Shown here one piece after another: positions 17,044 to 25,221 of a DNA stretch of 39,862 nt. The stretch is from CAYJFX01 sp964370315. Its GTDB lineage: Bacteria > Spirochaetota > Spirochaetia > Treponematales > Treponemataceae. Where the stretch lies: assembly GCA_964370315.1 (NCBI GenBank), contig CAYJIS010000012.1, forward strand, positions 1 through 39,862, read 5' to 3'. A model generated the notes under the pieces. It was given only the letters and a program-made list of their open reading frames with translations. It was not told the origin of the DNA and searched no databases. The translations under genes were made by a program, and so were the position numbers. Within the stretch, counting starts at the first letter, position 1. Each line of letters begins with the position of its first letter.

Positions 17044-18060
17044 TTACGGTCTTTCAATACCTCTTTCTTCAGGACTGTAGATTGTTAAGCCTAAGTCATA
17101 CAATACCCAAGTAAGTGATTTTTCTGAACCAACAGCCATAGCTTTTGCTTCTTCGCCTGTTAGTGCAAAAATTTCAGCTTCTTGTACAGCTGCATATTCT
17201 TTGATTGAATCAGTTTTCATAACATTTTCAAATGCATCTGTCAATGTTGCTATTACATCAGCAGGAGTATCTGAAGGTACTTTAAATCCTAACCATTGGC
17301 GTAAAGGAAAATAAGGAGCTAGTTCTGGAAGTGAATCTGTTACAGCTGGGATAGCGCCATAAGCACCTGTATCCATATTAGCAAGTGCTATAAAATCACC
17401 AGAAGCTAGATAATCTTTTACTTCGCCAGCAGATGCAACTACGATAGAAGCATCAACACCACCTGCAACAGCTTTAATAGCATCAGCAGATCCTGGGAAA
17501 GATACGAATGTAAAACCTTGATTTCCGTATGCAGGTTCAATTAACAATGAAGAGAGAGCAAACCAAAGTCCACCTGAAGTTCCAGCAACATTAAGAGAAG
17601 CTTTATCGCCATATGATACTAAATCATCCATTGTTGCAATGCCTAAGCTTGCTGCAATTTCTGCATTCATACATACAAGACCAGGAGACCCAGCAGCAAT
17701 AAAATACTCGTAATCTGCAGCTGTTCGGTCAATTGGAGTCATTACAGGGATAGTTAACGGAGTTTCACTTGTACCGGTTAATGTGTAACCGTCGTGAGCT
17801 GCTTTCCAAGCTGTGTCAACACCTACTGAACCAGCTGATCCTCCAGTAACATTTGTAGGAGTTACATTTACTCCTAATTCTTCTGCAAGACCTGCTCCTA
17901 CTGCTCGTGCCCATACGTCTGTTCCGCCACCTGCACCAAATGGAATAATCATTGTGATGTCTCGTGCTGGATAAGCTTCTTCTGTAGCACCACAAGATAC
18001 AACAGAACCAATTACTAGTAAAGATACTACTAATAATAATACACTAGATTTTTTTAACAT
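17044..18060 (-). CDS. tctC: Tripartite tricarboxylate transporter, substrate-binding lipoprotein (TctC/Bug family)
   Basis: The 338-residue protein begins with a lipoprotein signal (lipobox VVSC, Cys23). The mature part starts with the family signature YPARDITMIIPFGAGGGTD, whose Gly-rich loop and Asp hold the carboxylate of the ligand, followed by NVTGGSAGSVG. It captures a carboxylic acid in the periplasm and passes it to TctBA. Bug proteins vary in ligand (citrate, glutamate, sugar acids, aromatic acids), and this one cannot be assigned. AGGAG lies before the ATG. The promoter region carries a large palindrome that probably binds the neighbouring GntR regulator. Confidence 0.93.
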   Translation of the reverse strand: MLKKSSVLLLVVSLLVIGSVVSCGATEEAYPARDITMIIPFGAGGGTDVWARAVGAGLAEELGVNVTPTNVTGGSAGSVGVDTAWKAAHDGYTLTGTSETPLTIPVMTPIDRTAADYEYFIAAGSPGLVCMNAEIAASLGIATMDDLVSYGDKASLNVAGTSGGLWFALSSLLIEPAYGNQGFTFVSFPGSADAIKAVAGGVDASIVVASAGEVKDYLASGDFIALANMDTGAYGAIPAVTDSLPELAPYFPLRQWLGFKVPSDTPADVIATLTDAFENVMKTDSIKEYAAVQEAEIFALTGEEAKAMAVGSEKSLTWVLYDLGLTIYSPEERGIERP

Positions 18061-18199
18061 AAAATCTCTCCTTTACTTTGCTTATGCAAATAATATTTGA
18101 GGCGCATCTCATTATGCATTAAAAAATCACCATGCAACGCAAGTGTAATTCTTTTAGGCAATATAATTGCCTTCCTCATTTTATATATATACACAAGGT

Positions 18200-18249
18200 A
18201 TAATATACTTTTTAACAACAAAATACATCATACGTAGGATGTATTTTGT
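18200..18249 (-). promoter_or_regulatory. tctC operon promoter with overlapping palindromic operator
   Basis: A minus-strand -10 (TATTAT, 18200-18205) lies 140 bases before tctC. Just upstream, 18218-18249 is a 32-base palindrome with 15 of 16 pairs matching, centred on TACGTA; the core is ACATCATACGTAGGATGT. It covers the -35 position for a 17-base spacer, so a bound repressor would block RNA polymerase. A further half-site ATCCTAC is at 18259-18265. Confidence 0.7.
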
Positions 18250-18281
18250 ATTCTAAAAATCCTACTTTTTCATTCCTTACA

Positions 18282-19037
18282 TTAAGCCTTTTGTCTTTTT
18301 AAGTACATTTTTTCTTCATCTCTATTTACGCTTTTTATACGTTTTCTCCAACTTGATAAAGAATCGTGTACAATTTCACTCACCTTACTTTTATCGTTAT
18401 CAATAATGCACTCTAGCATTTTTATATGATGGATATCTGCTTTTGATTCGGTTTTTTCTGACTTAACTGTTTCACCAATAGACTGATAAAAAATGCTATA
18501 CACTCCTTTTACCAAACGGGAAAAAAAAGTATTTTTGCATGCTTCAATAAGTTTCATATGGAAATCAAAGTCATAGTTTCTGGCTAATTCCATGTCCCCA
18601 TCTGAAAATGCATTTTGCATCTTTTTTATATTATCTTGTAAATCGTCAATTTCTTCTTGCGTAATTTTGCTACTAGCCATTCTTACTGTTGTTTCATCTA
18701 GTACTTGGCGTAATTCCAATAATTCATCGGCTGTACTCATTCCTGAAATCATACTATAGAGAATTCTATCAAAAGAGGAAGGGTTTACCTGAGAACACAC
18801 ATAGGTACCATCGCCTCTTTTAATTTCAAGGATACCCATAGCAACAAGAATTTTTATTGCTTCACGTATGGAGTTTCTACTAATACCTAACTCAGACATG
18901 AGTTCATATTCATTTGGAAGCTTTGTTCCAGGTGAGTATGTTTTGTTAATTATGTTAGCAATTATTCTATCAATAACTTGATCCACTATAGACTTTTTAT
19001 CTATAGGGCCTTCAATTGATACACCAGTTTGCAACAT
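18282..19037 (-). CDS. GntR-family transcriptional regulator, FadR/FCD subfamily
   Basis: The N-terminal winged helix-turn-helix spans about residues 15-80, with PGTKLPNEYELMSELGISRN and SIREAIKILVAMGILEIKRG. The C-terminal helical FCD ligand-binding domain spans about 90-230, with metal-ligand-type residues in DFDFHMKLIEA, HHIKML and IVHDSLSSW. FCD proteins bind small carboxylates, which fits a regulator of this transporter. An ATG at 19049 is in frame, but the one at 19037 has GGAG six bases before it and is preferred (251 aa). The gene lies upstream of tctC in the same direction. Near-identical 22-base motifs precede both, indicating autoregulation and control of the operon. Confidence 0.9.
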   Translation of the reverse strand: MLQTGVSIEGPIDKKSIVDQVIDRIIANIINKTYSPGTKLPNEYELMSELGISRNSIREAIKILVAMGILEIKRGDGTYVCSQVNPSSFDRILYSMISGMSTADELLELRQVLDETTVRMASSKITQEEIDDLQDNIKKMQNAFSDGDMELARNYDFDFHMKLIEACKNTFFSRLVKGVYSIFYQSIGETVKSEKTESKADIHHIKMLECIIDNDKSKVSEIVHDSLSSWRKRIKSVNRDEEKMYLKRQKA

Positions 19038-19063
19038 ATAAAACTCCATCTAATAGGTAAGTC

Positions 19064-19099
19064 ATCCTACCATTCTTACATAATACGTAGGATGTATTT
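19064..19099 (-). promoter_or_regulatory. Candidate GntR autoregulatory operator
   Basis: ACATAATACGTAGGATGT at about 19078-19095 differs by one base from the core of the palindrome in front of tctC, and the match continues into ATTT. ATCCTAC (19064-19070) and GTAGGAT (19087-19093) form a second inverted pair. The site lies 27-62 bases upstream of the gntR start. Confidence 0.65.
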
Positions 19100-19203
19100 A
19101 GATTGTACTTTAGCTTTTTAAATCTGTCAAGTTTAAATTTTGCGAATTTTGCTTTTTTTAATAAAATTCGTTCATTTTAATTTATCATAGAGATAGCATT
19201 TAA

Positions 19204-19233
19204 ACAAAAAAAGCCCCTGCATTGCAAAGGGCT
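19204..19233 (-). terminator. Terminator of the glycine-rich lipoprotein gene
   Basis: On the minus strand AAAGCCC pairs with GGGCTTT around an 11-base loop and is followed by TTTTTTTG. It begins about 30 bases past the stop at 19263. The rest of the gap 19050-19262 holds the gntR promoter region, with no sign of another gene. Confidence 0.85.
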
Positions 19234-19262
19234 TTCTGTTGTGTTATACCATATAGTAAGTA

Positions 19263-21131
19263 TTATGGATAAACATCAGGTCCTGCAGACGCACCACCCT
19301 GTGATTGCTGACTAGATTTATCTGTGCCATCATTATACGCACCATTTCCACCAGAGCCACCAAATCCACCAGAGCCACCAGTAACGCTATTCGTAGATAT
19401 AAGAGTTTTATCACCAATAAGAGAACAATTTGTTGAAACATATATCCCTCCTCCTGAAGCAGCACCACCTGCACCACCACTACCACCAGAGCCACCGCTC
19501 CCAGCTACAGTGGCGCTCTTTCCGCCAGTGCCACCCCTTCCTCCTGTACCACCTTGCGCTGTATTTGATGATATTTCAGCACCAAACAATAATTGCAATT
19601 CTGCTTCGTTAAGAAGATAAACTCCTCCTCCATAGGCTACACCTCCTGTGCCACCAGAGCCACCTCCAGCACCATTTGCATAAGAGTATGTGCCAGAATG
19701 ATATGCATCGCCTCCAGTTCCACCTACTCCACCTGAACCACCAATAACGTTACAATTAGTAATTTTAGAGTTATTATCCATAGTCAAAGTGCTTTGTGAA
19801 ATATAAACACCACCCCCATAAGCAGCACCACCTGCACCACCTGCACCACCAGATTCAGGTAATTCTTTTCCAAAAATGGTGGATCCTTCATCTCCTGTGG
19901 ATCCAGGATTTCCCGATCCACCAACAACACGCCCACCTGTAAGTATAATTTTATTTAATGTTACATTTGTCTCAGGCCCAGTAATATACAAAACACGCTT
20001 ACCTTTTCCACTTGCATTTATTGTTGCAGTATTATTATCCCAACTTTGTAATACAATATTTAATGCCTTTGTTTCAATTATGTCTACCATTGCATTAGTG
20101 CTACTGCCTTGTGTTATAGTACCTTTAATATAGATAGTATACGTATCTGCACCTGGGTTAATTGCATTTAAAATCTTAATTGCGTCTACTGCGCTTTGTA
20201 CGGTATTATAAGGATTACTTAATGATCCACTCCCATCTGATGCAGCTGTTTCTGATACGTAAAAATCAGTTACCTTATTACCTTCACTTGTAACACTTGC
20301 AACACTAGATGTTACTCCATTTTTATCTGTAAACGAAATTGTATAAGATGTGGGTGTGTCTCTAGGAATATTTGTGTCAAAATACACGGTACTTCCACTA
20401 GTATGAGCAAAAGATTGTCCTAATGCATCAGCATAAGAAACAGAAGGTGCACTCGTAGTAAATGGACCATCAAGGTCAAAGGTCCCATCACTATTAATTT
20501 CTATATCATAGTTTGTATTATTGATATTTACTGATACTAGATCGTTGTGCACACCCTTTCGAGCTGATGGGCTTAATACATTAAAAGCTAAAACCCACTC
20601 AGCATCTACATCTTCTGATACTACCAAAGCTGCAGGTTCGGGGATTGTTGGGGTGGTGTTTATCATGACATCAAAATCAAAACTTTCAAACTCTCGCCCA
20701 GTAATGGATTCTGTTAATAAAACTTTAAGACATACTTCCTCTATACCATCAACCGTGCTAGTATCAATTTCTTGTAAAAAACTTTCGAGAAAAGTAAGTG
20801 TGATTATTGATGGCTCTGTTTGATTAATAGTATAGTCATCACCTAATGTAGGAGTTCTTTTCAAAACACTAATAAAGTCGTCATCCCATTCTACCCCTAT
20901 TTCAAGCTCATACTCCTGTGGGTTTCGTAAAACAAGTAAAACATCTTTATCTCCATTAGTAGAAGGAAGGTTTGTCATAGACTTACTAACAGGATAATCA
21001 CCATCATAACGAACAAGAGCAATTCCTGCCGTATTTGTATAATAGTCTAAGTATTCTATTATGTCTTTATTAAACATGTCACAAGATAAAAATAATAAAA
21101 CTGAAAAGCATAAAAATAAAAAATTTTTCAT
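19263..21131 (-). CDS. Glycine-rich (PGRS-like) predicted beta-helix lipoprotein
   Basis: The 622-residue protein starts with a lipoprotein signal (LFLSC, Cys17). Residues about 20-300 are beta-rich and may hold immunoglobulin-like or PEGA-like folds. From about 310, DFYVSETAASDGSGSLSNPY then NTVQSAVDAI is the entry sequence typical of right-handed beta-helix proteins. After that come four cycles of YGGGVY(I/L)-type strand, a polar stretch ending in NxxxGGSGG or NTAQGGTGG, and a run of GG(S/T/A/V) repeats. The last cycle ends the protein abruptly (ASAGPDVYP). The Gly repeats resemble mycobacterial PGRS and snow-flea antifreeze patterns without evidence of descent. A strong extended -10 promoter and a terminator make it a single-gene unit. 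It is probably surface-exposed. Function is unknown. Confidence 0.8.
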   Translation of the reverse strand: MKNFLFLCFSVLLFLSCDMFNKDIIEYLDYYTNTAGIALVRYDGDYPVSKSMTNLPSTNGDKDVLLVLRNPQEYELEIGVEWDDDFISVLKRTPTLGDDYTINQTEPSIITLTFLESFLQEIDTSTVDGIEEVCLKVLLTESITGREFESFDFDVMINTTPTIPEPAALVVSEDVDAEWVLAFNVLSPSARKGVHNDLVSVNINNTNYDIEINSDGTFDLDGPFTTSAPSVSYADALGQSFAHTSGSTVYFDTNIPRDTPTSYTISFTDKNGVTSSVASVTSEGNKVTDFYVSETAASDGSGSLSNPYNTVQSAVDAIKILNAINPGADTYTIYIKGTITQGSSTNAMVDIIETKALNIVLQSWDNNTATINASGKGKRVLYITGPETNVTLNKIILTGGRVVGGSGNPGSTGDEGSTIFGKELPESGGAGGAGGAAYGGGVYISQSTLTMDNNSKITNCNVIGGSGGVGGTGGDAYHSGTYSYANGAGGGSGGTGGVAYGGGVYLLNEAELQLLFGAEISSNTAQGGTGGRGGTGGKSATVAGSGGSGGSGGAGGAASGGGIYVSTNCSLIGDKTLISTNSVTGGSGGFGGSGGNGAYNDGTDKSSQQSQGGASAGPDVYP

Positions 21132-21190
21132 TTTGCACTCTCTTTTTCTGTATTCTTTTTTAATTTGGGTATAAATAATTTGCGTCTATA

Positions 21191-21219
21191 ATTATAACAT
21201 GAAATACTATTGAAGGCAA
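21191..21219 (-). promoter_or_regulatory. Sigma70-type promoter for the glycine-rich lipoprotein
   Basis: Minus-strand TTGCCT (21214-21219), a 17-base spacer ending in TGT, and a perfect TATAAT (21191-21196). The 5' leader would be about 50 bases. Confidence 0.7.
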
Positions 21220-21280
21220 CTAAAAACTATCGAGTGTCTAGTAATATGAAACAAGAGAATACCTACGAGACTGTAATCTA

Positions 21281-23131
21281 TTAATCAAGAGTACAAAAAT
21301 TTACACCCTTACCATATATGCAATAACCTCCTTTTCCCGCTTTTTTAACACCATATAAAGCTTCATCAGCTTTCACATATAAAGATTCACAGTCGTCACC
21401 ATGCTCTGGAAAGAGTGCTATACCAACACTAAAACTTATTTCAACACTACTACCTTTTTTAGAATAAGTACTCCTCAATTTTGAACATAAAAGACGTGCC
21501 TTTTTTTCAAGTTGAGTTACATCATCATGATTTTGTATAAAAACAAAAAACTCATCTCCGCCCACTCTTCCAATAATATCAGATTGTCTAAATAAGGCTT
21601 TTATTTTTTTTGCTATATCTTGTAATGCTTCATCTCCAATGATATGGCCCAAAGTATCATTTAATGTTTTAAAATTATCTAAATCAATAATAAAAAGTGC
21701 AGACTGTACCTTTGGGAATTTTAATAATGTTTCTGCAATAAAACGCTCAGTGGTAACTTTGTTATATAAGCCTGTTAACAAGTCTAATTCAGCCGTCCGT
21801 TTTAATTCTTCAGTTTTGCTAGTAATTTCTTGAATATTTTCAACAAAGCCAAGTGTTTTTATTATTTTACCAGATTTATTTGTAAAACTTTTAGTAGAAA
21901 CTGAGCACCAAATATAATCACTCTCAGATACTTTTATTCTCATTTGCACATCATAAAGAGTTCCTTTTGCTTTTATACTTTTAAGAGAATCTAATAAAAT
22001 CTTTTTATCATCTTTGTGTACAAACTCTGCATAGTTTTTACTTTTCAATTTATCATTGATAGTAAAGTTCTCTCCGAATACTTTCTTATAATCTGAATGG
22101 GGTATAACTTGTTCTTTTTTATAATCCCATTCAAAAATTACTTTATTAGTTTGAACTGCAAGCGCCTCTATATATTCTTGTAATTCTTTTGTTTTTTTGT
22201 GCGACTTTCTCGCTTGCATAAGTATAATACATGCAAGAGTACTTAAAAAAATGGTATTTCGTATAACCATTATATACGAATTAGACCTATACAAAGAAGC
22301 CGTTTTTTCTGCTACTTTTGCAGACATTATGGTTGTTAAAATCCAATCGTTAATGCCGACTCCCTCATAATACATATACCTCCTTTCATTGTTCATAGAA
22401 TAGGAAGACAGGCCAGCTATTTTTTTTTGAAAATCTGCATATACTTGTTCTGATGTATACCCATCATCAAACACAAGCAGTTCTGATACTGCAAAAAAAG
22501 GGATTTGACTGTCTAAGGTAAATTCATTATTAGTTGTAGCAACATATTCTCCTTTCCCATCGATTAAATGAAAATATCTTCCCTCACCAGAAAAACTGCG
22601 TTCAAAGATTTTTCCAAGTTTCGAAACCAAAATATTTCCTTTTAAGAAATATCCTTCACCATTATTTTCTAAGGGTAATGTAATACTAATAATATTATCA
22701 GAATGTAATGCATTATACTGTACGTCTGTTATATAAGCATTACCCGTTTTATTATACTGTTCCATTAGTTGTTCTGTAACGTTTGACTCAATACCACTGG
22801 AGGAAAAGGCAAGCCCACTTGGCCACAATAATTCAACGCTATCAAAATCACCCATCACTTCTATGTCTTTAAGAAAATATTGTAATGTTTGCATATCATC
22901 AATTTGCAATAATGTGCCCAAACTGCTCGCACCAAGTTCAAGTGTCTTTTCATATTCATCAAACACATAGCGAATAGTTACTATGCTTTTGTGGGAATCT
23001 TCTGATAAAACATCTTGTACATATGCAAGTTCAATTTTAGCTAAGTCATCTAAAAAATCATCATTCGAAAGAACGGCAAACAAAACAATAATGCTAATAC
23101 TAATGATAATAATAATGGTATTTTTATTCAT
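21281..23131 (-). CDS. Membrane diguanylate cyclase: Cache-type sensor, PAS, GGDEF
   Basis: From the preferred start (ATG 23131, GAGG 6 nt upstream; 616 aa) there is an N-terminal membrane helix and an extracytoplasmic dCache-like sensor of roughly 250 residues. A second helix near residue 285 (MVIRNTIFLSTLACIILMQ) precedes a PAS domain (EWDYKKEQVIPHSDYKKVFGENF) and a C-terminal GGDEF domain. The active site GRVGGDEFF is intact, IIDLDNFKTLNDTLGH matches the metal/substrate strand, and RQSD five residues before GGDEF is a canonical product-inhibition site. It should make cyclic-di-GMP in response to an external signal. An upstream in-frame ATG (23182) lies before the predicted promoter and cannot be the start for that transcript. 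An EAL protein is at 38159-39388. Confidence 0.9.
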   Translation of the reverse strand: MNKNTIIIIISISIIVLFAVLSNDDFLDDLAKIELAYVQDVLSEDSHKSIVTIRYVFDEYEKTLELGASSLGTLLQIDDMQTLQYFLKDIEVMGDFDSVELLWPSGLAFSSSGIESNVTEQLMEQYNKTGNAYITDVQYNALHSDNIISITLPLENNGEGYFLKGNILVSKLGKIFERSFSGEGRYFHLIDGKGEYVATTNNEFTLDSQIPFFAVSELLVFDDGYTSEQVYADFQKKIAGLSSYSMNNERRYMYYEGVGINDWILTTIMSAKVAEKTASLYRSNSYIMVIRNTIFLSTLACIILMQARKSHKKTKELQEYIEALAVQTNKVIFEWDYKKEQVIPHSDYKKVFGENFTINDKLKSKNYAEFVHKDDKKILLDSLKSIKAKGTLYDVQMRIKVSESDYIWCSVSTKSFTNKSGKIIKTLGFVENIQEITSKTEELKRTAELDLLTGLYNKVTTERFIAETLLKFPKVQSALFIIDLDNFKTLNDTLGHIIGDEALQDIAKKIKALFRQSDIIGRVGGDEFFVFIQNHDDVTQLEKKARLLCSKLRSTYSKKGSSVEISFSVGIALFPEHGDDCESLYVKADEALYGVKKAGKGGYCIYGKGVNFCTLD

Positions 23132-23150
23132 ACTGAACCTCACTAAACAT

Positions 23151-23179
23151 ATTATAACATACATATGTACATTATTCAA
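23151..23179 (-). promoter_or_regulatory. Promoter of the diguanylate cyclase gene
   Basis: Minus-strand TTGAAT (23174-23179), 17-base spacer, TATAAT (23151-23156). The predicted transcript starts near 23144, downstream of the ATG at 23182, which fixes the translation start at 23131. Confidence 0.7.
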
Positions 23180-23233
23180 CACTTGTACAATAACACTTAT
23201 GATTTATTTTATTTATTTTAAAGCTATTTGGGA

Positions 23234-23262
23234 TTGAAACAAGTACAAACATATGATAGTAT
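23234..23262 (+). promoter_or_regulatory. tyrS promoter, apparently leaderless
   Basis: TTGAAA (23234-23239), 17-base spacer, TAGTAT (23257-23262). Only 9 bases separate the -10 from the tyrS ATG and there is no ribosome binding site, so the 5' leader would be about 0-4 bases. There is no room for a T-box. Confidence 0.6.
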
Positions 23263-23271
23263 TAGTTTATT

Positions 23272-24492
23272 ATGAATAAAGCACTAGAAAACTTAAAAAA
23301 TCGAGGATTTTTTCAGCAATGTACTGATGTTGAAGCCTTGTCAGCATTAATGGATAAGGGACCTGTTACCTTTTATGTAGGAACAGACCCAACAGCAGGA
23401 AGTCTACATATTGGACATTTAGTACCTCAATTTGCACTAAAACACCTACGAGAAGCAGGACATATAGGTATTGTTCTTATTGGTGGCGGCACAGGAAGAA
23501 TCGGAGATCCTTCTGGCAAAACTGAAATGCGCAAAATGCTTAACTATGATGAAATTGATGAAAATTGTGAAAAAATAATCACTCAACTTAATAATTTTGT
23601 GGGCTTCGATGGAAAAACAGCTTTTCCAGACAATAATAAGCATTGGCTTGCAGACCTAAATTATATAGACTTTTTAAGAGATATAGGCTCATGTTTTTCT
23701 GTAAATCGTATGCTCACCTTTGAAGCATACAAAAAAAGAATGGAAACAGGCCTTTCATTTTTAGAGTTTAACTATCAATTACTGCAAAGTTATGATTTTT
23801 TAATGCTCAATGAAAGACACAATTGCACACTCCAAATTGGTGGAGATGACCAGTGGGGAAACATTGTAGCTGGTGTAGATTTAATAAGACGAAAAACAGG
23901 AAAGGAATCATTCGGTTTAACATTTCCACTTATAACAAGAAGCGATGGAAAAAAAATGGGAAAAAGCGAAAAAGGTGCTCTTTTCCTAGACAAAGAAATG
24001 ACACCAGTATTTGAGTTTTTCCAGTATTGGAGAAACGTAACAGATGCTGATGTGGAAAAATTTATGCTACTATTTACATTTTTACCAATTGATGAAATTA
24101 AAGAAATCTGTAGTGGCGATATAAATGCTGCAAAAGAAAAACTTGCCTATGAAGTAACAAAAGAAATCCACGGTGCAATCGAGGCCGACACGGCTTTAGC
24201 TGGGGCTAAGGCAGCCTTTGGTTTAGGTGGCGATAAATCTTCTATGCCTACAGCTGAAATAGAAAAATCAAAAATTGAAAGTGGTATTGGCATTATTGAT
24301 TTATTTGCAGAAGCTAAACTTGGTGGTTCTAAAAGTGATATTAGACGCTTAGTAGAACAAGGTGGAGCCTTTGTAAACGATACTGCTATAAAAGATGTTA
24401 AATCGACAATCGATACTACATTCTTAGATAAAGATAGTGAAATTGTATTAAGAGCTGGGAAGAAAAAATTTTCCCGAATTGTTTTTATATAA
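23272..24492 (+). CDS. tyrS: Tyrosyl-tRNA synthetase
   Basis: The 406-residue class I synthetase charges tRNA-Tyr. The HIGH motif is at residues 46-49 (AGSLHIGHL), the tyrosine/ATP pocket appears as YQLLQSYDF and GGDDQWGN, and the KMSKS loop is the variant KMGKS (228-232). The C-terminal S4-like RNA-binding domain occupies about 340-406 (GGSKSDIRRLVEQGGAFVND). The start MNKALENLKNRGFF is the usual family N-terminus even though no ribosome binding site precedes it. The gene is alone on its strand between minus-strand genes. Confidence 0.97.
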   Translation: MNKALENLKNRGFFQQCTDVEALSALMDKGPVTFYVGTDPTAGSLHIGHLVPQFALKHLREAGHIGIVLIGGGTGRIGDPSGKTEMRKMLNYDEIDENCEKIITQLNNFVGFDGKTAFPDNNKHWLADLNYIDFLRDIGSCFSVNRMLTFEAYKKRMETGLSFLEFNYQLLQSYDFLMLNERHNCTLQIGGDDQWGNIVAGVDLIRRKTGKESFGLTFPLITRSDGKKMGKSEKGALFLDKEMTPVFEFFQYWRNVTDADVEKFMLLFTFLPIDEIKEICSGDINAAKEKLAYEVTKEIHGAIEADTALAGAKAAFGLGGDKSSMPTAEIEKSKIESGIGIIDLFAEAKLGGSKSDIRRLVEQGGAFVNDTAIKDVKSTIDTTFLDKDSEIVLRAGKKKFSRIVFI

Positions 24493-24524
24493 ATATATAA
24501 AGCACAACCCCGATTTTATGAGAA

Positions 24525-24564
24525 GGTCACTGAAAAAATTCAGTTTTTCAGTGGCCTATTTTAT
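24525..24564 (+). terminator. Terminator between convergent tyrS and the ParB-domain gene
   Basis: GGTCACTGAAAAA (24525-24537) pairs with TTTTTCAGTGGCC (24544-24556) over 13 bp with one G-T pair and a 6-base loop, followed by TATTTTAT. It is likely to work in both directions. Confidence 0.75.
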
Positions 24565-24572
24565 AAGCGGAC

Positions 24573-25172
24573 TTATTTTTTTGTCCTTCCAATATAAAAC
24601 CGAACTAAAAAAAAGATGCCAATTACAAAAAGCACAAAAGAAAAGATATTAAATAACGTTAATAATGTAGAACTAATGTATCCATTTTTATGCAAAACTC
24701 CTGTAAGTATCATTAGGACAATACTTACAAGTGATAATAAAGATATAAAACCATTTTTTCGTCTTTTTTCAATTTTTCTAGCTTCTTGTAAATCAAAAAA
24801 ATGTCTAAAAAAATCAAAAATTACATTTATAAATCGTCTCAGACCTCGAGGATTTTTATACTTATCGAGCTCTGCAATACCTTGATAAATTTCATCCTCA
24901 GTAAAATCGAGTCTTTGTAAATTCTCTTCTAATTCCAATTCTAATCGATTAACTTTTTTGGGAGCTTGAACCATTGAAACTTCTATAGTATCCCAACCTA
25001 ATTTTTTTGCTGCGGTAAAACGTCGAAAACCTGCTATAAGTTCAAATTTTTCACTTATAACTATAGGATTCATAAGTCCATGAGTTTGTAAGCTTTCCAT
25101 TAAAGATTCAATATCTCCGTTATCTTTTCGAATTCGTTTTCGAATCTTAATATCAGAAATATTTACAAGCAT
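24573..25172 (-). CDS. ParB N-terminal-domain protein with two C-terminal membrane helices
   Basis: Residues about 1-100 match the ParB/Srx-type nucleotide-binding fold: a DIESLMESLQTHGLMNPIVI start, the basic GFRRFTAAKKLGW loop (equivalent to GERRxRA in ParB) and ELELEENLQRLDFTEDEIYQGI. No helix-turn-helix DNA-binding domain follows, unlike true ParB (about 280 aa or more). Instead the chain turns basic and enters two transmembrane helices at about 142-161 and 168-190. It therefore is not a normal chromosome-partition protein. It could be a membrane-tethered CTP switch or adaptor. The gene lies just downstream of the PBP1A gene. Confidence 0.75.
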   Translation of the reverse strand: MLVNISDIKIRKRIRKDNGDIESLMESLQTHGLMNPIVISEKFELIAGFRRFTAAKKLGWDTIEVSMVQAPKKVNRLELELEENLQRLDFTEDEIYQGIAELDKYKNPRGLRRFINVIFDFFRHFFDLQEARKIEKRRKNGFISLLSLVSIVLMILTGVLHKNGYISSTLLTLFNIFSFVLFVIGIFFLVRFYIGRTKK

Positions 25173-25221
25173 ATACCACCTCTTGAATATGGATACTATT
25201 TAATACATACAAAACAAATCC

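Noticed and set aside
19324..19620. Long proline-rich frames antisense to the glycine-rich gene
   Set aside because: They are the reverse reading of GGN repeats (giving PP repeats), a composition artefact.
23132..23182. Upstream start of the GGDEF protein (17 extra residues)
   Set aside because: A TTGAAT-17-TATAAT promoter lies inside this stretch, and the internal ATG has a good ribosome binding site.
23183..23271. T-box leader before tyrS
   Set aside because: Only about 90 bases separate it from the divergent gene, the predicted transcript has almost no leader and no T-box consensus is seen.
24573..25172. Chromosome-partition ParB
   Set aside because: There is no parA neighbour, no helix-turn-helix DNA-binding domain, no parS-like palindrome seen, and the protein has membrane helices.
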